This document shows, in pieces, positions 30,424-42,260 of a stretch of DNA of 64,000 bases. The first letter of the stretch is position 1, and the number at the start of each line of letters is the position of its first letter. The notes under the pieces were generated by a model. The model did not search any database, was not told the origin of the DNA, and was given only the letters and a program-made list of their open reading frames with translations. Source of the DNA: Tubulanus polymorphus (taxonomy: Eukaryota; Nemertea; Palaeonemertea; Tubulaniformes; Tubulanidae); assembly GCF_964204645.1 (NCBI RefSeq), contig NC_134034.1:14141962-14205961 (forward strand), read 5' to 3'. Position numbers and translations under genes: made by a program.

Positions 30424-32392
30424 CACATGCCGCAGTAAAATAGCAAGACTGCATCAAATTACAACCGTTCAGTGCTGCCCCATTGAATAACGATAGCGGA
30501 ATTTCTGTGAACTAAAGTAGTAATTCCCGAAACCTCGAAACGAATGATTAGATTGGTAAAGAGCGTGGGTTTCATTAGAATAAATTCTTTGAATATTGCG
30601 TAGAATATAAAACCTAATCTAATCGAAAAGAAGCCGAGACCTGCACTAGACTGGTTGCCATTTCTACCTGCTAGTACAGGTGGCGGTGACCAGTCTAGCG
30701 GCGGGAATCCCAATCTGAGGTACACTATGACGCAATATCAAAATGGCGTGCTTTACCATATAACACGAAATTAAGCAAAAACCTCACCTAATACAAACAT
30801 TGCCACCCTCCTTCCCGACCCCTGAAATCAGTATTTCAATATATGGTAAGTGTTTGTAACATTGGTTTAAATGGCGAAAAATATTCCATCTCAGATATTG
30901 TGGGAAACCAAATTATTTCAGAGTCACATCCTACAAACAAACGATGCACTTGGTGGCGCTCAGTCAAGCATAACGTCATTCCATCCTGATATATCTAGAC
31001 CACGATGGGCTTCACCTCGCTGTTTTGTGATGAATTTGTTCTAAAATGATTCCATCGACTGATTACATCAAACAGTGAAAACAGTGTAAGTTTATTTCAT
31101 CTGTAGCTTAACCTATAGGCCTATTAATCGCAGTCAAACATGTAGGACACCAACATCCTCCCATGGGAGGGATTTGAACCTGATGACATTGCTTGCTACA
31201 CTCAGCCACGGCACGAACCCCTGCCACACTAGACCGGGTGCGCAGGTACATGCGCAGCTTTACCGCGCGAAATCTTGCGGCACCAAACAGATTGCTCGTT
31301 AATCGCTGAGGTAAATTTCATGGAAGAACTATAAATGGGAAAACCCGGGCTAAAATAAAACTGAATTTCTGATTGGCTATTAATGACATCATCTAAGATG
31401 CGCGTGTAGCTGCTGCGCACTCGGTCTAGTGTGGCAGGGTTTCGTACCGTGGCAATCTGGATGCCATCAGGTTCGAGTCCCTGCCGTGGGAGGATGGATG
31501 CCTCTACTTGCCTCCATTCGTCTGTGATATTGATGATGATGATGATGATCATCATCGGTTTCAGAAACAGATAATATTTAAACTGTTCGTTTTTTCATTA
31601 CTTTCTTGTTTATATTTCATGTTGAACTCTAGATGCAAAACCTAAACTGTGGATAGAAAAACCCCGTGAATAAATGAACTGCAGATTGGAGCGAACAATC
31701 TAATTTGTAAGTTTGAATTTTAGATTTGATATTTCTGCAGTTATTTCTAAGGAAAGAAAACAATCTTAGATTTGTCTATTATAGGTATCACTTCAACATG
31801 TTCAACGGGAATTTTGATTCAGCACAGGAAAACAAGAATCACTCTTGGATTCAGCACAGGACAACAAGGAATCAGTGTTTCACAATCAGACTTTTGGTTT
31901 TGCGCCGGACATCGGGAATCATTCTTTGATTCAGCACAGGACAACAAGGAATCAGTGTTTTACTACCAGACTTTTTTTGATTTAGCACAGGACATCGGGA
32001 ATCACTCTTGGATTCAGCATGACATCAGGAATCACTATAGCCTATGTGGAAATTCAAGATAAGTAACATTAATCTTTATTTATCGGTTGTTGAATTGATT
32101 TTAAGGGACCAATTTTATATTGTTTGTTATAAACCATGTTTTGAAATGAAATCTCAGAACCTGTTGCAGTTATTCAATCATTTCAAATTTCTTTTGGTGA
32201 ATATTTGACTATAATCAGTTCATGATTGGGATTGTTATTTCTGTAAGCGGGTTTACAGGTTTTCTAAATTGTGATCAACTAAAATGTTATTTCTAATCAA
32301 TATGAAACTGGTTCCTGATGTCAATAATACATCTGTTATCAATCATGTTCCTTCGTAATAATCAGATCATGTGTATCTTAAGAGTTAGAATT
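30423..32392. other. Beta segment, unit 2
   Basis: Colinear with 18090-20052, including the foldback element (31157-31500), a GAT microsatellite (31531-31553) and the imperfect ttcagcacagg repeats (31800-32050). No further gene evidence. Confidence 0.6.
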
Positions 32393-33224
32393 TCTATAGA
32401 TTAAACTGCTGTACTAATTTCATACTGATTGAACATTTACAGATACATGTAACATTGTGTACAGATACAGAGTACAGATCACTGCATTACTTCATCCTGT
32501 GATTGAACAGTGATTTAATGTTCTCTCATCTTCATTAGATTCCCATCGGTCTAACTAAAACATCAGAACATTTCAACTCATCTAACCGTGGGGTTCGGGA
32601 AGGGTGGGTAGGGTTGGGGGAGGGAAGGGGTAGAGGGAGGGAGGGTTGGGGTGGGGGACGGTGGGAGGGAAGGGGTCTGGGAGGAAGGGTGGGAGAGATG
32701 GGGTGAGGGAGGGCGGGAGGGAAGGGGTGTGGGAGGGAGGGCGGGAGGGAAGGGGTCCGGGAGGGATGGGGTCCCGGAGGGTGGGAGGGATGTAGGGGTG
32801 GTGGTTGGACTTGGGAGGGTGGGAGGGATGTAGGGGTGGTGGTAGGACTTTGGAGGGAGCGATATAGGGTGGGGGTTTAGGGTTTAGGTACAGGTACAGG
32901 TGGTTTAGTCGTAGTTTTAGTCTTGAAGTTCAGGATATTTCAGAAAATGTGTCCCATCTTTTTATTATTCTAAGAAAGGATTAATCATTATGAAACACGT
33001 GACTGCAACATGTCATGTTTCAGTTGTTATGCATGACAAGCTGTATAACCATCGGCCAATTGGACTCGTTCTATTTTACTAGTTGTTATTTCTATGAGAC
33101 CCGGGTTTGATCCCCGGTGAGTGCGCACGTTATTTCACCGTCACTTCTCTCAATCGTTATGAGATAATTGCCCCAGATTTCTGAATTGGGACGTTTCAAT
33201 TATGAGGGCCATTATTTAATGATG

Positions 33225-33596
33225 TCAGGAATGAGAGATATTTTTTGAATGATCACAAACTGCTCCTTGGCTCCGATCAAAAAACGGTTTCATTAATAAT
33301 TCAATGAAACAACAATCATACGTAATAATTACTGTTGATATCTGGCCGTTTACTGATACATTTCCAGCTGAAAGATGTATTTTCTTCTGTGCTATTTTAA
33401 AAACGGCTGTAAATACTGAGAACTGTATAGGACGACTTAGAAAATTGTTGACGAGAGTCGAGATGCAGTTCACATTCATCGCTGCTTCCTCTTTTTTCTG
33501 CAGATTCTTAGACAGAGACCTACTCTTCATTTTTGGAAGAAGAGTATAGAACTCATTAGAATAAGTGATATGTTTTGTAATCACTTTTATTGACAC
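33225..33596 (-). CDS. 123-codon ORF in beta, unit 2 copy (hypothetical)
   Basis: Near-identical to the 20919-21290 ORF in unit 1, including length and start. A synonymous change (gctgcc/gctgct) and one replacement near the C-terminus are visible. It has the same lack of recognisable domain. Confidence 0.3.
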   Translation of the reverse strand: MSIKVITKHITYSNEFYTLLPKMKSRSLSKNLQKKEEAAMNVNCISTLVNNFLSRPIQFSVFTAVFKIAQKKIHLSAGNVSVNGQISTVIITYDCCFIELLMKPFFDRSQGAVCDHSKNISHS

Positions 33597-34344
33597 AATT
33601 CTTCATTTGCCTTCATGGCACAGTATATCACTATTCATAGATATCTTTAATAATTAGTTATCCTTTTTTAAGATGGGACACAATTTCTGAAATAAACTGT
33701 ACAATTTTTAGGTGGGACAAAGATTGACACGGAGATACTATTGTTCTATTATTATATTCATTTTAGAATAGGATGATATTCTATTTCTACCTGTGACTTA
33801 TAATTCTATTCTAGACAGAATTTAAGGGGCTGCGAACTAATTATACTTCTATCAGGAAATATTTTACTGAATTTAAAAGCCGTAAAAACAGATGATCTTC
33901 AACCAGATGTAGTTTTTACAGTTAGGCTACGGCAATCTTCCTACTACAATGAGACTCTGATAAAGCGTGGGGGAGGTGTATCTAGTGTATTTTGCCATTT
34001 TTCACGATCATATCAGTTTATGAAAGTTATTTCATCCTCCGCTGTTATTTAAAATATTATCAGCGCTCGATCAATTTGTTAGTTTATAGCTTTTAGACTT
34101 CGATCAATGCATCATTTTCTGGTAGACTCAAATTAGTCAGAATTATTTCAGATTTTATCAATTAGTCCAAGATTTTGAGCCCATTCAGTGTGAACATAAT
34201 TCTTCACTTTATTCTAGTGATGAGTGTTTAGTTCAATTCCCCTATTCAACATATGCAACGCTCAATTTCTCATGTTATTTGCTAATCAAACCAGAGCCAT
34301 AAAACTGACTTACCTTTAACGAGGGCCATGAGCTATATCTACCC

Positions 34345-34575
34345 TCCGTGGTCACCAAATCAGAATCATAGACCAAACTTTGACTCTGGTCATCAAAACA
34401 GGGCTATGAACCAAACTTTGACTCTTTGGTCACCAAAACAGGGCTATGAACCAAAGTTTGACTCTTTGGTCACTAAACCTGAGCTATGAACCAAACTTTG
34501 ACTCTTTGGTCACCAAACCTGGGCTATGAACCAAACTTTGACGCTTAGGTCACAAAACAAAGGCCATGAATGAAA
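34345..34575. repeat. 40-bp minisatellite, unit 2
   Basis: About 5 copies of the same 40-bp unit as at 22056-22395, one shortened (gactctggtcatc). It shows copy-number change since the duplication. Confidence 0.9.
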
Positions 34576-36556
34576 GATCTAACGTTTTTTAAAGTTATTT
34601 CTGTTGCCTTCATGACTCAATATTTGAGAATGGAACAAATGACGTAGTTAATGAAAGATTCATCTGTATCAGTGTTGCTGCTGGTGCTGCTGCAGCTGCT
34701 GCTGCTGGTGCAACTAACACAACCTTTTGCTGTTTGTCTCTAAAAGATTAAACTTGATCCCAGTCGGAACGGATGAGAATTTTAGTGAGACGACAAATAA
34801 GGAAAAGCCATATGAAAAAATGTAAAGCGAATGCGTGAATAAAATAAAACAGCATGAAATGCTGATATAAAGAGTGGGGTCCGAGAGCAATTCGAAGGTT
34901 TAGTGTCCTGCACGCTGAGCGAGTGGGCAGGGGTCTATTCCTACCTCGACTCAAAAAAGATAAAATATAAAGAGAAGGGTCGAGAGCAATTCGAAGGTTT
35001 AGTGTCCTGCACGCTTAGCGAGCGGGCAGGGGTCTATTCCTACCTCGACTCATGTGCTAAAAGTCAGAGAAAAGAGTAAAAACGAAAAATGGCAAATGAA
35101 GGAAAAATGGCTGGAGTTTGATTTGTTCCACTGGGTTTAAGTGTTAACTTGAAAAGACAATCAAACAGATTATTTAATGACGTATATATTTTGCATCAGC
35201 AGTTTAAAAACATTGATTAATAACTTTTATGAATAGGATTCCATAAACTACTTGCTTATATGAAACCTCTAGTAGAGAGTATTGAAATAGTCCACAATGG
35301 TTTCATTTAGTGACGTCATGTTGAATTGGTGAAGCAACATAAATAGCATTAATTGTTTTGATCTCAGCCATCATTCTTGTCCTTGGTTTGTGTTTGCCTT
35401 TCTCACAATATTTTGTGAGTGTGGAGGTTTGGTTCGGGTTTATTTCCTCGGTTCGGGTGAACCCTCCGTATACCTCCCCCTACCTTACAACATTAGGTTC
35501 CTCAGGTTTGGTTTGATGTTTTGTAGATGAAACCTCTACAACTCAAACTCGCATCATTTGATGAAATGAAATCTGTTTACAGACGACTGCTGCAACTTGT
35601 CGTGAAACTGAGATGTATTGTGAATACTTATTAGAGGGAGTAGAAATAATAGGAATAATTTGAATAATTCAATGAAATTGATGTGATTTTCAAGACTGCA
35701 CTAGGCAAATGATCATTTGAATGCCTACGAAATTGTAGAAAAGTATCTGTGAGTTCCATCAATGATGCAATTGATTAAGGATTTCAATTTATATATGAAA
35801 TTGATATGATCATGAAAAATGGCAAATCGTTTTGTAGTTATTGTACAGATGTGTGGTGTGTGAAGAGGAGACAAGAGTGTTGAGGAGGCATTGAGGGAGG
35901 GCATTGAGGGAGGGCTATGATGGGAGGGCATTGAGGGAGGGCTATGATGGGAGGGCATTGAGGGAGGGAATTGGGGTGGGAATGGGGTGTGGGAGGGAAG
36001 GGGTAAGGGAGGGCAGGAGGGAAGGGGCGATGGAGGGCGGGAGGGAAGGGGTCGGGGAGGGTGGGATGGTAGGGGTCTGGGAGGGCGGGAGGGAAGGGGT
36101 CCGGGAGGGTCGGGTCGGGAGGTTAGATGAGTTAAAATGTTCTGATGTTTTAGTTAGACGGATGGGAATCTAATGAAGATGAGAGAACATTAAATCACTG
36201 TTCAATCACAGGATGAAGTAATGCAGTGATCTGTACTCTGTATCTGTACACAATGTTACATGTATCTGTAACTGTACAATCAGTATGAAATAAGTACAGC
36301 AGTTTAATCTACAGAAATCATGTACTGTTTCTGTCTGATTGATTGATAATTTGAGATGTTACATTCTGCTCTATTGTCACTGATTATTGTTTCTTTTTCT
36401 TTTCAGAATGAAATGAATGCAATAGAATTTACTATTTAAACAGGCTCATTTAAAGGTAAGTACAAAACTGTTAATGAATTTCTCCACAGAATTCTTCACA
36501 GTCTCTGTTGATATTTTGAATTATTTTTGAACTAACAATTACTGTTTTACTCTCAG

Positions 36557-36668
36557 TTACAGGATAAGATACACACCGCAGCAGCAGCAGCAACAGCAGC
36601 ACTGGCAGTACCTGCAGTACCAGCACCATGCAGCAACAGCGCCACCAGCTGCAACAGCAGCTGTAGCA
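36557..36668 (+). pseudogene. VNTR exon, unit 3 copy, contracted, start lost
   Basis: The counterpart of the VNTR exon has only about one and a half 64-bp units, and the ATG is changed to ATA (caggataagatacac). The splice-like sites remain. If the unit 1 exon codes for a protein, this copy no longer starts at the same place. Confidence 0.45.
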
Positions 36669-37664
36669 GGTAAAACCTGTTTGGAAATTCATTATTTTTA
36701 GAGAACTGTTCTATATAAATTATTCGTTTCCAGCATTCAATCACTCAAAGATCACGGCTTAGTTTGATTTGGTGTGAAACTGCTCTTATTTCATAACAGC
36801 TTCACTGACAATTTCTAAAAATTTTAAACATTGGGAATTCACTTCACATTTGTTTAAGATGGACATCGCTTTAGATCCTAAAAACCAATACGGTACCGGT
36901 AAATATCTCTACAGATTCTAGTCTCTGTTTGACTGTACATTTATAAACTCATTTCCTGATTAGAAGCTACATTAATCAGTGAAGGCGAATTTTCAATCAC
37001 TTCTATTCTGGTCAAAGTTCGAATCATCAAAATTATACAACTGTTGTATTCTAGGGTCTAAAATAAAGCTGAACTTGCAGTAAACATTGCGCTCCACAAA
37101 TCAAACAAGTCAGAAGCGGTGAGTTTTATATCGATTTATTGCAGTAATTTGTGGTGATCTTCAAATCAAGTCCAGAAAATGATGTTTTGATCGGTCAATG
37201 TTGGCAGGTATCAACGTTTTACTAGAGGACGCAGTCTAAAGCTACCATCAAACCTCTCAGAAATCTGCATATACTCGACACATTGTGATAAACTACTCAT
37301 TAACCTGGTAGGTTTTCTGTCAATCGAACACAAACAAGTTGCAGTTTCTATCTATTTCATTAACCATTTTCTGGCATAATTTTCTCTTTCCAGAATGCAA
37401 TACGCCCAACACTTATTGGAACTGGAGAAATTAAAAATATTCACCAAGCTCTAGTTGCTGAAGCTGCTGCTATCGTTTTAAGAATTCATTTTCTCAGAAA
37501 ATCATCAGTTCTCTTAACTTCATGACATTATGACTGTTGGAAGTGAAATCCTGCTAGATGGCACTGAACTAATCTGATATGAGTTTAGATATGGTGAGTA
37601 TTTCATCACTCCACTGTGCTCTAATATTCTGTACAGAATTTTTATGTGTTATTCTCAGGAAAGC

Positions 37665-37730
37665 AGCTGCTGCCGCCGCTGCTGCCGCCGCCGCTGCTGC
37701 CGCCGCCGCCGCAGCCCCCGCCGCCGCTTA
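37665..37730. repeat. (GCTGCCGCC)n tract in unit 3
   Basis: It replaces the 'gctgatgctgctgcagctgat' of unit 1 (3341-3371) with about 65 bp of GCT/GCC triplets. Unit 2 has lost the tract altogether. A fast-changing trinucleotide site inside a splice-bounded candidate exon. Confidence 0.8.
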
Positions 37731-39665
37731 ATTCTGCTCAACACAAGTTTGAAAATGATTGATTTTCTAATAGAATTTAGCCCCAATTTCAGACTGCTAT
37801 GAATACATTACTTAGTATTTTCATAGTATAATGATTTTTTGCAGCATGAAATTTGTCCAATAGAACAGTTTGAAAAGTGATCTAAGATTGAATAATGGTG
37901 TTGAATTATCTAGAATTATAAGGTAATTATAAATTCTAGTTACCGAATTATGTCATGAAAACAATTCCCATTTGACTGTTAATTCAATCAAACATTTTCA
38001 ATGTAATATTTGCTGACGCAAGTTTTCTCTATTCTAGGACGAAGTGGGGATCGGGACCAATTTGCCATTTGACAGGGACAGGAACCAGCCATCTACCTGG
38101 AGATTGATATGCTGCCACTTGTTTCAGATCTGCAATTTTTAAGTTTAAAGCCAAATAGATATTGTTCATATGTGCCGACCGGCATGGGCAGCCTACTGTT
38201 GTTCTGTTTGTGATGGTTCACATATACATAAAAACAATAGAGTCATCCCCTGATCCCCTGATCTCTCAAAGCTGTGGTGTCATTTTTGCTAATAGAATAA
38301 TAGCCTGACTCAGGCATAGAATATATAATTTAAACCCTGCTATATGCAAATTTAAAAGGCATAATTCAATTATCAAGAATCAGAATTAAAATAATAAAAG
38401 TATAATGAAGAAATAACTAGAACAACCTATACGAACAAAATAACAAAACCTCTCGACCTTAGCACTGAACACTCGCTTTACTTTCCTAATTAACTTGTTT
38501 TTCCCTGTTTTAGTTATTCTTCAGACTTGATGATGGTCTCTACAGAGACTCCAAAATGTTGTGTCTTTTACTTCTATTAAGTTTCTATATAGTAGGTTTT
38601 AAAGTTTTAGTGAAAATTGAAATTGAAGATTAAATGTAGCTGTAAAGCAGCGATAACTGGTTGCAATAGTTTGTAATTGTTTGTACCCCACGACCCAGTT
38701 TTATTGGTTTGGTTTTGTAAAAAATTGTATGATACACATATTGTATAATGATGTAATATGGACATGTTTTAAGTAACTCAATCAATGAAACCATAAAGTT
38801 GAAATATCGACAGGTTTTCTTTATTATGGGACTATAATATTTCGTGTGAACTGTTGTTCGGTTTTATTTGAAATAAAGATGAATTTTCTGTGTTGTTTTA
38901 GTTGTGATTACAGACGTCAGCAGTTTCACACACACTCAGTGCGTCACACGTAAATCCCACGGGTTCAGTTTCATAGAAATACGTAATTTACTCAAAAACT
39001 TTACTCAATTCGACTTTACCGTCTCAATGAATGAATATTTTTGAAGAAATTGGACCTAGGATACAGTTTCACGAACCAATTGCGTTCAAACATTTTATTT
39101 TGAAGAAAAAATTAAATCCAAGTTGAAATTGATTCATCCTTTTTTTGTGAAACTGGACTCGACGGTATTAAATACTCGCTATTCAGTGTGCGAAACTGCA
39201 GCATCTAAATCTGATTGAAACCCTTGAATCATAAACCAAATCCTACCGAGGGTACGGTTTCACATATACGGATTAATTATCATCAAAGATTAACAAAAAA
39301 GAAGAGTTCATCTGTTTTGTCATTTCGTGAGATTTGATCCAGATTAAATTTCTTCACAAATTCGGTTAAAAATGCATCGTAACTGCGACCCCTGGTGTCC
39401 ACTCGAGGGATTCATTTATTCTTTTTTACCCTGGTATGCGAGGGTTTCAATTCGATGGACCAACTACTATTCTTAAAAAGGCAGGTGCGTTACATGACAA
39501 TGAGGAATAAATATAGATAAATGTTGCTGTAAGTCGTGTGTGCGTTATTTAATCATTTTTTGAGAAACAACCTAGAATAGACACCCCTGTACATCCTCTA
39601 TTCAGCATCAGGACCTCTCTGAATCAGTTATCAGTAATTACTTTTGTTAAGATATCAACATTTTA

Positions 39666-39841
39666 CCGTACGGTGCTGCCTCTATGCTCATCGGTAGCGG
39701 GATTTTCATACACTAACGTTAGTCAACTCTGGCATGCAAGGGTTACGGAGTATAACTGGACAGCACGACGATTGCCAGAGTTGACTTCAATTAGTGTATA
39801 GAAATCCCGCTAACGATGAGCATAGCGACAGCACCGTACGG
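39666..39841. mobile_element. 176-bp palindromic MITE, copy in unit 3
   Basis: Same length and position in the unit as the other copies. The right arm has accumulated changes (tgtatagaaatc; catagcgacag) that weaken pairing slightly. Confidence 0.85.
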
Positions 39842-40168
39842 TCGGGACATCCTCTATCCAGCATCAGGACAACTTGGACCACTACTGGGTTCGAACCCGG
39901 GACACCCTTGTACATCATGATCACTCTGAATCAGTATCAGTAATTACTAGGTTCGAACCCGGGACACCTCTGTACATCCTCTATTCAGCATCAGGACAAC
40001 TTGGACCACTACTGGGTTCGAAACCGGGACACCCCTGTACATCCTCTATTCAGTATCAAGACCACTCTGAACCAGTATCAGTAATTACTGGGTTAATACC
40101 CGGGACACCCCGTACCCATTATGATGCGATTTATAGACACATGATCGATGGTCGTCCTCATTTAGAAG

Positions 40169-40492
40169 ATGAATTTAATTGTGAAACATGGTCATATCCA
40201 GGAATGTTTAAACCCAGCGATCAATGTGTCGACTAAAACCGTGTCTATATCGATATTTGTACTGTTAATCGTCGTATTCATCTTCTTTACGATAACCTAC
40301 AACGATACGATTTCAAACTGTGTTCTACCCGTACTCGTAGTAGGCCTAACTACCAATTTCACGTTGTTTGGAGCCATTTTAGGACAGTGTAACTTCAACC
40401 TAGAGCGATTTCACCCACCCCGAGTGCTACTTGATAAAAGTTCCTGTGTATCAGGTTTAATCGTAATCGGTCCATTGGGCCAAGAGATATAG
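40169..40492 (+). pseudogene. Two-TM membrane protein fragment, unit 3
   Basis: Same arrangement as unit 1: the DGRPHLEDEFNCETW segment in one frame ending at a stop after DQCVD, and the two-hydrophobic-stretch frame overlapping it. The 15-bp deletion relative to the fourth copy is shared with units 1 and 2. Confidence 0.45.
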
Positions 40493-42044
40493 ACATTTAT
40501 CCAAAGCGACACCTATATGGAAAAGAGTGGAAATTGTTGCATACCAACCTTAAAGTAGATATTGTGGTTTTTATATATATTGAATAATGTCACCAACTCT
40601 TTTATTCATTCAGAAATAAACTACTGTATTGAGCGAAGTATCTTTTAAATAAAGTGGCCTCCACGAGATAAAGCAAATATCTGTGTTCAAAATATATAAG
40701 TTAGTATAGAATCTATTGAAAAAAAATAACCCGAGTCAAACAGATGATCATCGTACTACAAAAACCTCGCTGGGCCAAAAATTAGCCCCAACCTGAGGCA
40801 CTAACCCTAACCCTAGATCGACGGTAACCCTAACCCTAGCAGGACTCGAACCTGCGAACTCCAGCATGCCAGCCGAGCACGCTAACCACTAGACCGCTGA
40901 GTTCTGGTGGCTGTCCTAGTTTGTGAATACGTGTGGTCAGTGTGGTACAAGGCCAACACTAGGGTTTCTGCGTTTATTAAACAGGCCAACACTCGCATCA
41001 GTGTTTGTTTCTTGGTAATTGCCTTTTTAGTGCCCTGGGGCCAGTTCCATGGGTGATGGCTTAGGAGGTGAATCTAAGCTTTTCTCATATCGGTATTTGT
41101 ACATAACTCAATCGTGAACGTCTTTCTGTATTCCAAGACTGATTCTATTAGCTGATACAGTCAAACTAAATCGTTTAATCCGCATCGGCTTAATCCGAAT
41201 TTTGGTCTAATCCGGATAATATTTACAGTCAATTTCATCATTAATATAGACGAAAATGACTTTTAATCCGGATTTGCCGTAAAACGGATGAATTTTGTTG
41301 GTCCCAATGATCGGAATTAGGGAGATTCTATCATACCATTTACTCTCCTTATATAAAGCTCTAATTTTGTTACAATTATTAATTTCTAACAAACTAGTGT
41401 TGAGTGATGAATGAAATTTGACTTAAGAAAAATCTGTATTCCTCAGACGAGGTATTTCATAGCCGTCGCGGGATTCTTTCTAGAGTAGGATGCGACGGCT
41501 GACATAGCCGACGACTTATATTTTGAAAGCCCTGCTGCTCAACATCATCACGTTCAAGTGACTTAAGAAAAAATAAGTTTCATGCAAAAGTCACGCATAA
41601 AAACAAAATATAGATATTATATCTAGCCCATTTGAAAAGGAGGGGTATTTAGAATCGGTAAGAAAAATAAACGGCTGAAAGTTTTGATAACGTATCAACG
41701 AACTATATACTAGATATTTGTAAACTTCCTATAATGATAATAATATATTTCCCTATAAAAACCTAAATAACATGATTACATTCGTTGATATTAAGAAATT
41801 TTTCCTACCTACAAAACTGCAACTTTTCACCAGTTTCCGACCTGATCCAGTTATTTCATAGTTAATCCCATCCTGAGTCAATTTAATTCCGTGTCCAAGT
41901 CTTTAAACGTCAGGCGAAATTTTCTATCAAAATTCGGTTGAAAATGTTCCAATTTTTTCAGTTCATACAATCTTAAAACTTTCCAAAAACAATTTCTCCG
42001 TAATGAACATACGATTCCCGATTGGATTAATTCCTTTCCGAGTA

Positions 42045-42260
42045 AAATCCAATCAGAATAGCGAAAGATGGCGCGCGATTCGACTGACATTACGATTTAT
42101 TCGATGAAATCGAATTTCCCGGCGCCTGCGACAAGCCCAGGCACGCTTCAGTACGCGGCCGCTGATTGGCTAATCTATCTCAATTGGGGGATATCGTCTA
42201 TTGCTAGTGCGCGGGATATTTCAATTGTGGCGTGTTCTATTGTGTTGCAACAATAGGGGG
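42045..42260. promoter_or_regulatory. CpG/CCAAT promoter-like segment, unit 3
   Basis: Keeps CCAATCAG (42049), GAAAGATGGCGCGC with the ATG at 42068, and the inverted CCAAT (gctgattggctaat). The 62-codon ORF keeps its length. Confidence 0.35.

Larger units (their letters stand above)
22634..34804. repeat. Tandem segmental duplication, unit 2 (internally deleted)
   Basis: It repeats the head of unit 1 (22634-27900), the MITE (27916-28091) and the membrane-ORF/SINE module (28227-29365). It then jumps straight into a second module copy (29366-30420) and the beta segment (30420-34804). The alpha segment and the satellites found at 7330-17690 of unit 1 are absent. The simplest reading is deletion or unequal crossing-over between two module copies, giving a 12.2-kb unit instead of 22.6 kb. 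Confidence 0.93.
35060..39580. other. Unit 3 head
   Basis: Colinear with 346-5330. Differences from unit 1 include the longer G-rich array (35880-36120), the contracted VNTR exon, loss of about 60 bp near 36820, and an expanded GCC tract at 37665-37730. The short splice-bounded frames (MDIALDPKN at ~36859, MALN at ~37559, DEVGIGTN at ~38039) are still visible. Confidence 0.5.
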
